From Hemibagrus wyckioides (lineage: Eukaryota > Chordata > Actinopteri > Siluriformes > Bagridae), in contig NC_080723.1 of the NCBI RefSeq assembly GCF_019097595.1, positions 10,099,011 through 10,163,010 on the forward strand: a stretch of 64,000 bases of DNA. The letters run 5' to 3'. Positions within the stretch are counted from its first letter, which is position 1. Each line of letters opens with the position of its first letter. The notes below the pieces were generated by a model that saw only the letters and a list, made by a program, of their open reading frames with translations, was not told the origin of the DNA and searched no databases. The translations under genes were made by a program, and so were the position numbers. This document shows positions 10,082-22,270 of the stretch, in pieces.

Positions 10082-12500
10082 CTTACTCCCACAACAGAGT
10101 GTTTTCCTTTTATCCAGATACATCTCTGATTCTAACTGATGGACAAATATGAATTTCAATAAAACATGTAAATAAAATGCCATTAATGAACTTAACCTTC
10201 CACCACCTGCATTTTGTTGAATTAGTTCATCAGAAATAATCCCATTATAGATAAACAAAAACCCTCAAGAGGTTCACTTAATATCAGCATTAACCAGATA
10301 CGTTTGAGATGGCCACTTTCACAGATACTTCTCATATTGAAGAAATGTCCTACTCAGCAGGGTCATGTTAAGGCACTGTGCAAGAGCTGTTGTGTGTCTC
10401 ATGTGGTGTTGAACTTGCATCTTCTGCTTGTAATGATGCGCTAGAATCAATGACATGAACTTGACAAAACACAAATTTGTCATCAGTCAGCCATTATCTC
10501 AGACTATTATCTCAGCTACCAGGTATTATGTCATTAGCTAATGGAGGATATTAGACATTAGAGTAGATGTTTTATACAGTGGAAGATAGGAGAAAAAGGT
10601 ACAGCAACTATATGACACAGTGTTATAAAATCACACAGAGTCAGTAATTAATCACACTCTGAGACAGGGAACACGGTTAACTGCTCTCTTTTAATTAGGC
10701 AATTCACTCGTACAGCCTATAACAGAAGCAAGATTAGCAACCACAGAACTATCTCTAGAGACACAGACACAGAAGGTAAGAGGAAGAACATGTCTAATAT
10801 GCTAATTGCTATAGCTAGGCGCCAATAGGGATCCCATGCACACCTCTGACATGGACCCTATAATAATACAGGGATTCATTCAAATGTCCATTATCCTGGG
10901 AAATCCTGTTTGTTAGCGCTGGCTGGGACTGATCATGCAAGGTTTAACCTCAGCATAGACAAATAATCCACTTTGTTCACATTCATTACCCCTGAGACTC
11001 AGTCAGTAACATGCCTACTGATGATGTGCAACGGAAATGTCACTGAAGAAGGCTGAAAGATATTAGCCCAGTGAAGAGGAAAACTAGAGGGCGTGTCATT
11101 GTGTAATCGCCTAACAAGTTTCTGATGAATCTACAGTACTGGGCTCATAACCCCTAACCCACAGCCTTGCTTGCTACCATTCTGTGTTTTTATTATTATG
11201 TTTTAGCCGCTAATTGTGCTGTTGCACTCATTAAAGAACCTAATTGAAGCCTTTTCGTAATTCTTTTATCTTTGAATACAGGGTCCTCCCTCATATTAAC
11301 ACCCACAAACAGCCACGAAGAGAAGTATGGGCCAATTCAACACTTTTCCAAATCTACTGTATGTCTGTAGCCATAAATCAATTAGACATTAGGTTAAATG
11401 TTACAGAAAGTAACATTACATTCATCTTAGCAATCAATTGTAATAAAAAAAAATCAATACATAATCAATGCTGGATCTTAAACCCATACATCCAGTGCTG
11501 CTGTTTGAATAATGTGTGTAGTGTGAGGCTTCTGGTGCAGAGTTGTAGCGTTAACCAACATGAAGAGCATTTTAATATTCCAATTACTTTTCAAACTTCA
11601 CATTTCCTTACAAGGCAATATAAAATTATTATCCTAATAATCTTTCTGCGTCTTTACTGTTCATATGCTTTAAGTTTAATGTTTTCCAGACGGTGCTTCA
11701 GATACATGAGCTAGGGTCATCTCTGGGAGAGGTAATGATGACTATAAACAAATTGATGGCACAAATAAATATATTTTTCTCGATTTTGTTGTTTCTTTTG
11801 CACCTTATAAAATAAAAGTCTGCTCTGGGACTCGCCGCCCCTATAAATCCCTGACACCTGAGTGTCATACGTTATATAATTGTTTTCTGGCTTTCCAGAG
11901 TGTCCCACAGACAGCAATCCAGTCCAGCCAGCTGAGCAACCATCTGTGGATAGAGATAATGATCCCACTTTATTATTATTGCTGTTGTTGGTACTATAAT
12001 AATTACGTTATGGCTGTTGTTGTTGTTATTATACTATTGTTTTAGTATGCTATTTTATTATGTCATTGTTTTTAATACCATGTTAACAGGGTACCACTGG
12101 AAAGGAGAACTTCCTCTCTGTTGGATTTTTTTTACGTAATAAAATATGGAAATTTAAGTAAATCTTAAGCAAAAGAACAGTTTATAATACTTTAATTATA
12201 ATATTATAACATTAAAATATAAACAAAATTAAAAATGTAATTCTTTCATTAGGTTACAGAAGGAAATACTTCTATATCCTACTTATCTAAAAAAAAATTA
12301 AAAATTCATTTCCTATCTAGGCATTGAAATACATTTTATGATCAATATAGCAAAGACTTTTTTGAACGTATTTAAAAAATAATATAAGGATGACTGCAAT
12401 AGATTTAGATAAATGTAGTTCTTTACATTTAACTGTTTATTTCATGACGCCACGTCTTCCCTCACTAGATTTTTTTTTAAAAGAGTGAATGCTCTCTGCG
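9550..12500. other. mostly unique AT-rich DNA with a (CT)n tract at 10043-10074
   Basis: No recognised transposon or exon. The longest frame, 11244-11714 (+, 156 codons), starts in a high-complexity stretch (11130-11420) that might be conserved non-coding DNA. Its translation is unlike any family I know and has the composition of a chance frame. The part from 12000 to 12480 is very AT-rich. Confidence 0.45.
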
Positions 12501-12504
12501 CTCA

Positions 12505-12700
12505 TGGCTAAATTTATCTGGTCAAGGGAACATGCCAGGATCAGTTTAACTAGACTGCAATGCACGGAAACTGATGGAGGTCTTGCCTTAGCCAGTCTCA
12601 GTCGTTTTTATTGAGCAATCCATTTGAAGTCCATTAAAAAAATGGCATATTCTTGATTCTAGGGTTGCTTGGAGACAAATGAAAGGATCTAGGGGGTGAC
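12505..12700 (+). mobile_element. L1-like LINE fragment, ORF2 C-terminal region
   Basis: Translation from about 12508 reads AKFIWSREHARISLTRLQ, then GGLALASLSRFY and a stop. This matches the F.W....ARI....L......GGL..P....YY pattern downstream of the RT domain in L1-type elements. Only about 60 codons survive. No flanking parts are recognised. Confidence 0.55.
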
Positions 12701-12904
12701 CAAATATAGGTTACAGGGAATTTCTATGTGAAGGTAAAGCCTGTAAGTACGTACAACTTATCATTTAGTATCATATTTGATTCAGTTATGTCATATGTTA
12801 AGTATGGAATTCTACTGAAGGATATTTAGGCACAACCACAATGATATGGAATAGTTATTATACCTTTCTTAACCCTTTGTACCCTGGCGTTCCAGTCTGC
12901 TGGT

Positions 12905-13640
12905 TGATGTATAGGGCATTTTCAATCAGTGTAAAGAAATGAATGATGTTCTGGCTGTGAGTCTGATATAAAATGAATCAATTCTCACTGTTTTTCCCTC
13001 TGTTTTTTTTTTACTTTTTTTAGACGAACAAGCACTTGAAGCATCTCAGCAAGTGGAAATAGGTTTGATGTCAGCAAGATAGAAGAGCAAGTCAGAAGTC
13101 CTAAGAGGCCATGCATTATTATATATTTTTCTTTCTTATTTTCTTGTGATCATGACTTCATTTTTCTGTGTACTTGGTATAGGAACATGTTCTAGAGGCA
13201 GCAAAAACGCAATAACACATCATCATGGATGATCATGTTCGCCTTTATTTTAATCAAGGCCTCACTCAAACTGAAATAGCTCTCTGTCTGTCAGTGATTG
13301 ACAGCTTCCACATGATGTCCGACACGTGACACACACACACCATGATATACACCAGACACCTTCTCAAGGTGTGAGATTTTCTTATGATACAGTTACGTTG
13401 TGAGAAAACTGTCGAGATCACGAGAAAATTAAGTCATGATGAGAAAACACCTTTGGTTATGTCTAGAAAATTAAGTAATGGAACATTTTTGGAACTTTTC
13501 TATGAAATTATCACTCCTAGTAGGCTAGGGGAAAACAGAAATAGTTATGAAAACCTACACATTATTAAAGTCCTGAGAATCTACTATCATATGAGCTTCA
13601 TATTAACCCACAATGTGGAGTGACATGACAGAAAATGGGA
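12905..13640 (+). repeat. Repeat X, copy 1, interrupted by about 400 bp
   Basis: The left part (12905-13081) aligns with 61025-61160 (cattttcaatcag, gaacaagcacttgaa, ggtttgatgtca). The right part (13487-13640) aligns with 61203-61345 and with the reverse strand of 19860-20010 (ctagtaggctaggg, gagcttcatattaacc). Between them, 13082-13486 has no match in the other two copies and includes an integrase-like start codon frame. I cannot name the family. A non-autonomous DNA transposon is possible. Confidence 0.7.
13225..13320 (+). mobile_element. integrase-like N-terminal fragment, possibly IS3EU-type
   Basis: An ATG at 13225 opens 32 codons including YFNQGLTQTEIALCLSVID. This resembles the N-terminal HTH-like region (YF..GL...EI...L) of the fish integrase-core proteins carried by IS3EU DNA transposons. 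The frame then runs into a CA-rich stretch. The catalytic core and partner ends are absent. The resemblance is short and from memory, so a chance match cannot be excluded. Confidence 0.4.
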
Positions 13641-14413
13641 ATAAACCCATTTTGTCTCTATGGTATAAATGCTCTCTCTATACTCTAATTCTTTCAGTTT
13701 ACACTAAAAGGTTTTCCCTGCAGTGTATCTTTGAGTAATCCTATAAAAAACATCAGTAAATATCTACCTGGGACATTAGACGCCATAGCAACAGGGACAA
13801 AATAGTTGTATAGTTAATAGTCATTTTACAGTAATGACACTTACATGACACTTTATAACCAACTGCAACAACACTGTGCTAAAATAGTCATTATACAAAC
13901 AGTACACAGTGTACAAAGGCCAATATAAAGAACAATTTGAATACAAAGTGCTATAAAAAATGGTATGATTTTCTAAGCGGCCATGTTGAGCTATTTCTTG
14001 GAAGCGTTAGGTAAATGTTGTCATATCAACCATTGTTCCTCTCTGACTAGAATGATCTCTGATTAAATGTGTCAGTGATTCACATTTTGTATGTCAGCAC
14101 ATATAATTATTACTCCACTAACTAACTAGCTATTTTTTAATGTTCTGTTCCTTCAGGATAGAATCGAGTATACATATTTCCACATGATTTTTTCTAATGT
14201 TCATTTTAAGGGGCAGTATTGCCATCTATGAAAGCATATTCCATGTGTCCCCTGTGGGTGCTATGCTTCTGTCTGCTCACATTTTTATCCTTCTCTTCCT
14301 TTCTCCTCTTCTCCCTCCCTTTCTCCCTCCCTCCCACTCAGTCCCTTTCAGCTCCTCCTTCTACCTTGCACTATCCTGAAAGCTCCACCTTTCCTTTCCT
14401 TTCCCTCCCTTTC

Positions 14414-14457
<44 letters not shown>

Positions 14458-15265
14458 TGCACACACACACTCTGCCTCTCTCTGTACTGCCTACATGCTG
14501 TATGTGTGTGTCAGTTTCTGCATGTTCTGCTTGCTTTACGTTCTTGCGTGCTCACACTAACTGGATTTCTGAAATGTGTGGACACAGATAACAGCCATCA
14601 TCTTGCATGACTTTCTCGATTTATATATTTTAGTTATCAGTGATTATGTCTATGACCTGGCAGATTTTGCTCTCATGGCATCTCTAGTCATATTGCTGTT
14701 TGCTGGATTTAAGTAGCCCACTTGGATACAGAAGCAGATCAATAGAAACAGCTCTGCAGTAGTTGCTGGTAAGACTCTTTCTTTTGATTTTGCTGAACAC
14801 TTGGCGACTTGGTAAAATCTGTAAACATTTAATTGATAAACAATACACAGAATTGAGGTGAAAGACAGTAGAAATGACAGATATTGACAATGACCCAGAT
14901 CTTGTAAAGCTATGCAATGGACAGCTTCTCTACAGTTATCATATCAGTATGCATTAGAATTTCGAGGAAGTGTACATCGTTTTGATGGTTTTCTGTGAGA
15001 TAATACAAATTTCTGTATTTTTGTGAGGAACAGGGGCAACTTTTCTACAAAGCTTTCAGACCATGTTGTCCTGTGCAGTTAGTATTGCTGATTTTAGAAA
15101 TCGTTAACTGTAAAAATTTTTATAAAGTACCCCCAACTACCCGTTAAAAGCCCCTGCCAGGGCAAAAGTGGCTATATTATTTAATTTATTATTAATAATT
15201 TATTTTAGTAAAGTATCAAACTATAACGTTTGCCACTGATCAAAACAAGTACTAATATTTTTTTT
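13641..15265. other. no gene; CT-rich tract inside
   Basis: The segment 14290-14460 is pyrimidine-rich, with a pure (CT)n run at 14417-14450 followed by a CA run. It accounts for the two overlapping Ser/Leu/Pro-rich frames there. The remainder is AT-rich and unrecognised. Confidence 0.5.
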
Positions 15266-15269
15266 ATTA

Positions 15270-15560
15270 ATAAAAATAAAATCAAACTATACAGGTACAG
15301 GTAATTGATGAAACTACTCGAGTTCCATAATGTTGGATGGACATCATTTGTGAGCAGCAAAAAGCCATTCTGCACATCATCTATGGATTGAGGTTTGGGA
15401 TCTAACTGGGTCATTCCAGGGCTTTTTGGTTTAATCCACTCCATCATGGCTTTTTATTTAAGTTTTAGGTCATTGTCCTGTTAGAAAATCAACTGACTTC
15501 TTTTGCATGTTGCAGCTCATTTTTTCTCCAGGATTTTCTCTGTCTATAGTGTAGAAGATT
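15270..15560 (-). mobile_element. Tc1-G: transposase catalytic-domain fragment
   Basis: On the minus strand near 15480 the frame reads QDNDLKLK, then AMMEWIKPKSPGMTQ and a DPKPQSID segment. This corresponds to the QQDNDPKHTA, ..MEWFK, and SPDLNPIE blocks around the second and third catalytic acidic residues of Tc1 transposases. The DDE region is frame-damaged. The flanking 15561-16070 could be more of the same element but is not recognisable. Confidence 0.6.
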
Positions 15561-16077
15561 CAAGCTTTCTGCCACATTGATGACATCACAGTGCTTGAGT
15601 GGTGGTGTTTTAGCACTAATATGAGTGGTCTTTACTGCAAGAATCTTCCTCCAAATTCTTCAGTCTTTCAAATATCTTTCAGAAATCTCTAGCATGTAAT
15701 TGTTGTCATAGTTGTTTCATTCACAGTTTCTCCCACTTTAGTATTGACATAAACCTCTTGGTGGCCTCTTCGTCTGTGGCTGTTCTGACCTGTACAAGCG
15801 ATTTTTTAAGACTGCTAGCTCTGGACATATTATTCCTCACCTTTTTAAAGATCTTGAGTTGGATTGGAAATCTTTTTTGGGTTTCATAATGTAGTGTTTC
15901 CATTGAAATATGTGTATGTTTTTCCCATGTGGGATTTCTGAGAGTTTGGTGGTTTTCTCCCAGCAAAGAACATGCCAGAATTTTCACCTCATGCCCAGTG
16001 TTCCTAGGATAGGCTCCAGATCCACTGATAAGGATAAAGTTGTTACTAAAAGACAATGAATGAGTGTTTACATCAAT
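15561..16077. other. unassigned DNA between two Tc1 relics
   Basis: The 167-codon minus frame at 15721-16224 crosses into the Tc1-C terminal repeat and has no resemblance to a protein family. The words around gataggctccagatccac near 16010 resemble a short dispersed fish repeat also seen near 49950. Confidence 0.4.
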
Positions 16078-17590
16078 ATACCGAGTGTCCCAAAAATATT
16101 GGAACAGAAAGGACAATTCTTTTGTTTTTGCTTTACACTGAAGATGGAGACTGATAAATTTGAGATGATATACCAGAATGTAAGCTTTCATTTCCTGATA
16201 TTTACATCTTGATGTGTTGAACATAGCACCTTTTATTTGAACCTGGGTTTCGCCAGGCTTTTAGCAACCAGACATGAAACAGGATGGCCAAGGAAAACAA
16301 CAGAAGTTGATGACAAACATTGTGCGAGGTGTGAAGAAAACCCCCAAAACAACAATCAATGAGATCACCAACAACCCCCACAGGGTAGGAGTGAAGGCAT
16401 CACAATCCATGTTTTGAAGAAAACAGATACCACATATCACAAAATTCAAACCACTTATCAGCAGTCAGAATCAGAAGGCCAGGTTGACATTCACAAAGAA
16501 ATACAAAGACGACCCACAAAATCTCTGGAACCAAGATAAACCTCTACTAAAGGCCAACGTCTGGAGGATGAAAGGATCTGCTCATGATCCAAACCATACA
16601 AGCTCATCTGTGAATCATGGTGGAGGTAGCGTCATGGCTTCGGTTAGCACGGCTGCTGTTGGAACAGACTCACTAATCCTAATCCTTATTGATGATGTAA
16701 CTCATGGTAGAAGCAGCAGAATGAATTCAGACATCTACAGAAACATTCTGTCTGCCAATTTACAGAGAAATGCATCTTATTTAATTGGGAGGAACTTCAT
16801 CATGCACCAAGACAATGACCCAGAACAAACTGCCAACACAATCAGAGGGAAAAGAGAAAGTTTTTAGATTTCAAGCACCTGACCGTAATCCAAATGAGCA
16901 GCATTTCATCTTCTGAAGAGGAGACAGAAGGTAGAAACCAAAAACACCTAAAAGAAAAGGCCTGGAAAAGCATCAAAACAACAAAAAAAGCAACAATTTG
17001 GTGATGAAGGTGGTTTCTGGTTTGATGCAGTTATTGCAAGCGAGTGATAGGGAACCAAATATTAAGTGTTATTTACCTTAATAATTTTGCTCCTTAGCGT
17101 TATTTAACACATATGTTAATATCAGGAAAGTTAAGATTATCATAGCAACATCCCGTGAGCAAAAGTGAAGGGCCACTCGTTACTTATGGCAACCTACTTA
17201 GACTCCTCCTTACAGCCGTGACAATAGCATGTCAGCTAGCTCATATTAATTTGGACATTGTTTAAAGGTGCTTCTGCTAAAATTCCCACTCCTTTTTCTT
17301 TTTCTCATCTCATCTTGATCTTGTGATCTTTCAGATTTTAGACTAAAAGTTCAACTATTTAAATGTAGCATTTGAATAAGCAAGTGAAATTTTACGTGGT
17401 GGAGTGAGATACACTGTGACAAAAGGTCCCAGTGCGGTTGTAGGGAATTGGAACACTGCACAACCAATTAAATTAGTGGACAGGAACTAACTGTTGTATA
17501 ATCACCTCGAACCCAGTCAGTGGTCTTTAGTTTATACAAAAACAAAAGGATTGGCCTCCTTGTTCCAGTAGTTTTGAATTGGACTATATT
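16078..17590 (+). mobile_element. Tc1-C: near full-length, inactivated
   Basis: The left end contains caaaaatattggaacagaaa with attcttttgtttttgct. The right end (17541-17590) holds their inverted counterpart (aaacaaaaggattggcc, ttgttccagtagtttt). The coding DNA runs from about 16268 (N-terminal HTH region) through frame 16484-16867. That frame contains SVNHGGGSVMA, DDVTHGRSSRMNSDIYRNIL and HQDNDPEQTANT, the catalytic-domain blocks of this Tc1 family, and continues damaged to about 17060. There are frameshifts, an early lesion after the HTH, and roughly 400 bp of poorly matching DNA (17140-17530) before the right terminal repeat. Confidence 0.85.
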
Positions 17591-17619
17591 GTTAATCTTT
17601 CATTTTTTAAAATAAAAAA

Positions 17620-17905
17620 TCCTCTTCTCTTCTCTTCTCTTCTCTTCTCTTAATGGAACAAGTTTGGCAGACTGTGTCTAAATGCTGAGCGCAAATCAAG
17701 TCATCGTTGCAAACTGTGTGTGTGTGTGTGTGTGTGAGCACTTGCTCATCATTGTGTGTAGCGATGAACTTTCTCATCCTAAATCTTTGGCATGTGTAAA
17801 TCTTTAAAACTGCCAGATGTTCATCACTTTTCATTCTCTGCCAAACTGTATTCTGGATGGACGCGAAGCAGGCAGAGCCACCTTTATCATTGCTGGTGCA
17901 GGAAA

Positions 17906-17950
<45 letters not shown>
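17620..17950. repeat. cluster of microsatellites: (CTTCT)n, (GT)n, (CA)n
   Basis: A pentanucleotide tcttc array lies at 17623-17651, GT at 17717-17737, and a CA array of about 20 units at 17908-17949. The 141-codon minus frame here is made of these repeats. Confidence 0.9.
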
Positions 17951-17952
<2 letters not shown>

Positions 17953-18595
17953 TCTAACAACACGTCTAAAAGCTTGATGCTGTCATGCATGTGCACATAG
18001 AAATAAATTATGCTGCTAAATATAGAGTTCAAATATACTGAGCATCACAACTTTTACACGGTGCATGGTTTCCTCTGTCATTTCCTTCAGGGAGGCTGTG
18101 GCTAGGAAAAGCAGTGTTAATGCCTTTGAAGGAGACAATTGTATTATAGTGTTTTTGCCAAGGCTTGGAGGCAGTTAACCTAGTTTAGGCAAAAAAACAG
18201 TCTTTACTGTAAGGAACATCAATATTTATCACATTACCTACATACAGGGCAGAAAGCACAATAAGACACTCAAGGCATAAAAAAATAAAAGGTAAATGAT
18301 GGCAGCTGAAATGTAGTTAGAAAATAGATGTATCTGTATCATAAAAACAATATATAGCTGCAGTGAACAAGAAAATGTTGATGGGTCTATCATTTTATTC
18401 ATTCGTTCATCTTCACTAACTTTATCTATGCTTTATCTTAGTCGGTGTCATGGGTAATCAGGAAGACCTGGTATGAAACAGAACTCCGGTATGGGATGGG
18501 ATGCCAGTTTATCATTTATTCATGCACTCATTCAATATGTAATTAAGATAGATACCTTTATTCACATATACATCGAAGCATTATTCACATATACA
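17951..18595. other. mostly unique DNA
   Basis: The stretch 18060-18250 is high-complexity and repeat-free. The words around catcttcactaactttatct at about 18409-18455 resemble the reverse strand of a common short fish repeat. Confidence 0.4.
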
Positions 18596-18597
18596 TT

Positions 18598-18790
18598 AAA
18601 GCATGAAATTCTTTCTTTGTATATCCCAACTTTGGTGGTTGGGGTCAGAGCACAGGGGCAGCCATGATACAGCACCCCTAGAGCAATGAGGGTTAAGGGC
18701 CTTGCTCAAGGGCCCAATAGTGGCAGCTTGGCAGTGCTGGGGCGTGAACCCCAAACCTCTGATCAACAGAGCCACTTGAGCCACCACTGA
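18598..18790 (-). mobile_element. tRNA-derived SINE, type 2, minus strand
   Basis: On the minus strand a tRNA-like head (ggtggctcaagtggctctgt) carries a B-box-like GGTTCACGCC at about 18741-18750. It leads into cagcactgccaagctgcc and gagcaaggcccttaacc. The last motif is shared with the plus-strand copies at 43122 and 51140. Confidence 0.75.
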
Positions 18791-18814
18791 CCTTATAGCC
18801 TGTCCACCTACTAC

Positions 18815-18990
18815 AGTGGTGTCCGGGTTCAGGTTTTTATTCCAACCAGAAACCAGAAAGTAGAAACCATATCTGAGTCTATTGAAAGTCAGAATCAGTT
18901 GCTTAAACAGGTGGAATCAGGTGTGCTTGACTGGAATGAAAACCTGCATCTGCATTGGCCCTTTGCGGATAAGATTGGACACCTCTGACC
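18815..18990. repeat. short inverted-repeat dispersed element (MITE-like)
   Basis: caggtttttattccaac at 18830 is mirrored by ctggaatgaaaacctg near 18940, and gtggtgtcc near the left is mirrored by ggacacc at the right. The pattern matches a common short palindromic fish repeat. No coding capacity. Confidence 0.5.
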
Positions 18991-19780
18991 ACTATCAGGT
19001 TTTTTGGTTGATTGGAGGTAACCAGAGGACCAAGAGAAAACTCCTTACATATGGTAATTAAGCAAGTGACAGTGATTATACTAGACTAATTTCCCCTCTA
19101 ATTGTTTATTGAATGTTGTACATTAGAATTGTTTGAAGAAGCCTAACATAATAAACATTTAAGCACTTCATCTTGCTACATGCTGCAGTACTGTGAAGTA
19201 TGATGTTCTATTGTGAGCGAATATAATATGGCTAATATTGAACATTCTTAGCACAGCACTGTGTCCTTCTTGAACATCCTTCCTGTGCCCACCAATGAAT
19301 GACCCTCTTTATCACTCTGACAGGCAGTGCTATACTTCACAAAGGTTTGAGACGTTCCATAAAGAGCATTAAACGCTGGATAAATTAAACCATCAGGCAA
19401 ACCCAAGGTTATATAACACACATTAATCATTGTAATTTCTTTATAATGTCTTTGTACTGTTTGTACAGAATGACCTGCTTCATTTTTGCATAATATTACT
19501 GTCCATGTTGTATGAATGTGTTTAAGATGTTATGACCTTTGACACACTTTTCACTTATCTCCCACTTTTAGACCGTTCTGTCCGAGCGTCAGATGGATAT
19601 AAATATTGCACACTCGATATTTGGGTTCCTGACATCTTTATGGTAGCATCTCTGTAAGCTGAATAAAGACGTATCTCATACTACACTGCTACAGTACACT
19701 ACATTTCTATACACCTGAAATCTAAGCATTATTTTATAGAGACAGATCAGATTTAAATTTTTATTCATTAAAAATAATTA
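18991..19780. other. no gene recognised
   Basis: AT-rich DNA with one unremarkable 60-codon frame at 19248-19430 (-). Confidence 0.45.
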
Positions 19781-19784
19781 TTAA

Positions 19785-20110
19785 TCTTTTTCCCCAGACG
19801 TCAATAATAATGGAGTTTGTTCCAGTTTGGTGGTGTCCATGTTGATCATTGAAAGTCTTTGTCTCGTCTCACTTCACAGTGGTGGTTAATATGAAGCTCA
19901 TATGAAAGTAGACATTCAGCCCTTTAAGAATTTGTAGTGTTTCATAAGTATTTCTGTTTTTCCCTAGCCTACTAGGGGCATTGAAAAGTTCGAAGAAAAC
20001 AAAAACGGTTATTTTTTCCCAGACAAATGTTTAAATCTTCAAAGTTAATGTTGATATCAAACCCATTTCTGCTCTCTGAGTTGCTTTCCATGTGCTTGTC
20101 CATAAGGATC
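19785..20110 (-). repeat. Repeat X, copy 2, inverted
   Basis: The reverse complement shares gagagcagaaatgggtttga and tatcaacatt, then gcccctagtaggctaggg, then catatgagcttcatattaac and gactttcaatg with copies at 12905 and 61025. It is continuous where copy 1 is interrupted, so it shows the uninterrupted arrangement. The far end (19785-19860) extends beyond copy 1 and matches the tail of copy 3. Confidence 0.75.
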
Positions 20111-20835
20111 TGAAGTCAAGTAGTCAACATAAAAAAGAAAGCAGCTACTCAGTTCCTTACTATATATTGAGTTGGTTGGTTGGAGTGCAGCAAATCAGTG
20201 TTTAGAGCCTAAAATTTACTTTGAACTACATTTTCAAATTAGGTTGCGTCCATATTCAAATCATAATCAGGGAAAATTTAAGAAGAGTCTGACAAGCATC
20301 CTGCTTTAATCAAGTTCTGAGTAAAATTCCAAAGCTTTGATTTATGCTTTCAGATCAACATTTCTGTCTGATCCTCCTCACAGAAGACCAGGAAAAAAAA
20401 AAAACGCGGCATCCTTATTCCAGTCAACGTACTGCGATTTTATGTAAATAGACTACAATAAAATTGAACTATGTTTGAAAACAATATCAGAACTCGCGGC
20501 TTCATGATGGCTGCTGCGGATGTTTCTCAGAAACAATTAAACAGTTGCGTATTTAGAGAAGCCATTTAACCAGTTTTAAGAACAAGCCTACAGGCGAAAG
20601 CTATCAATTCAAATAGATCAGCAATTTATTCTGGGTTTTTTAATTAATCATCTATTAAAATAATAATTTCACATTTTTGTTAATTAACTGTGTATGTAAT
20701 TGTCTTTTTGTTTTTGTTTTTTTTTAGCACCCTAAGTCTTCAGTAGACAGATATGTGATAGCAGTGCCATGTTTCCACATGTGTGAGTAACACAACATCT
20801 GTGTCTGCTTTTCAAACTGATAGATCACACTTCAC
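20111..20835. other. no gene recognised
   Basis: AT-rich DNA with A and T runs near 20395 and 20720. No transposon motif seen. Confidence 0.45.
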
Positions 20836-20841
20836 TCATTT

Positions 20842-20852
20842 GGAGTGAGAGA

Positions 20853-20899
<47 letters not shown>

Positions 20900-21020
20900 T
20901 GAGTGTGTGAGAGAAAATGAAGCTTAAAAATTTATTTTTTTTCTTATATTGACATTCTATTGAGAGAGAGAGAGAGAGAGAGATGCTGTAAAGTATGAAT
21001 TATGTTGTGTATACAGTATT

Positions 21021-21072
<52 letters not shown>
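20842..21072. repeat. (GA)n and (GT)n microsatellites in a duplicated block
   Basis: GA arrays lie at 20842-20894, 20959-20982 and 21043-21072, the last preceded by a GT array. The first and third are followed by nearly the same flank (aatgaagsttaaaaatt, a T run, cttatattgac), indicating a local duplication of about 180 bp. Confidence 0.85.
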
Positions 21073-21078
<6 letters not shown>

Positions 21079-22237
21079 GGTTAAAAATTAATTTTTTTTT
21101 TCTTATATTGACTTTCATGACCTTATCTTTTATCTTTATCTTTTATCTTTTGCACTCAGTAGTAATTTCTCTTCATACGCTTTAGATGGTTAGTAAATAT
21201 CTTAACAGGCAGTGGGTGAAAATCATTAAAAATCATTTTTAAACATCCATTTTTATTTGTCTGTAGGAACAGCACATTTGACCAGTAATTGCATTTAATA
21301 AAAAAAAACTGATTTAAGATCTTCGTGCTATAAAGGATAAAGGCGGCGAGTTTTAAATCCAGCACAATGTTAGGACACACAACACGCTCTTTACTTTCCC
21401 ACCAGCTTCAATTTGCTGTGTTTTTGTCGAGTATTGTTTCTTACTGCATTTATTATTCCATGAGAGATCATGTATATCCTGCATTTGATCAATAACCGCA
21501 ATGGCTCCTGTGCTCCTTTATTGCTGCATACATTATTCAGGGCTCAAATTGCACTGTTTGTCCATTTAAGTAAACAGGATTCTTCTATTTTATGCTTTAA
21601 AGAGCACTGCTGAGACGAAAAAGCAAGCCTTTCTTTATGTTAAAGCTTGCGAGTCTCTGATCATCTGTGCATGACCTAAATAAAATTTCACTGCAGTAAC
21701 AACTCTTACACATACAAATGCCAAACAAACAATACAGTATTTACCTTTCTCAACGTTTTACCAAAGTAACTCTAGCTCAGAGAAATCTCTCAAGATGTCA
21801 TTTCTAAGTCTTAACCATTGCCAAGTAAACATCAGATCCATTATTACAGCTAATGCACCATTCTGTAACACCATTCTCACAGGATAATCTAAAGATTACA
21901 TGAGCTTTTAAATAAAGAATGAATACATATCGAATTATCCAATTATCCATATATTAGAAAAGCCAAACAAAAGATTGATATTTCATTTGCCATGGTTTAA
22001 GCTTCTTATTCACACAATTTGAGTTTCACATTTTTCACATTTCTGCCGTCTGGAATCTAGTACAAATCTTGAATTAGACAATGAGCGAGAGATACAAGGA
22101 TAAGCAATAATAGCAACTCTTTAAGACATAATGTATAAGGAAGCATTAGGATAGCTAGATTATTGAATTAAATCCCTTTCCATTCAATAATCCTACTTCT
22201 ATTTATTAATAGTTCTTCTCCCAAGGTTACATTGGCA

Positions 22238-22270
<33 letters not shown>

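Noticed and set aside
11244..11714. 156-codon plus frame as a host gene
   Set aside because: Composition typical of AT-rich chance frames, no motif, no supporting exon or signal; kept only as a conservation candidate.
15721..16224. 167-codon minus frame
   Set aside because: Crosses the Tc1-C terminal repeat into unassigned DNA and has no domain; considered a chance frame.
17607..18032. 141-codon minus frame with Cys/Val run
   Set aside because: Built from GT, CA and CTTCT microsatellites.
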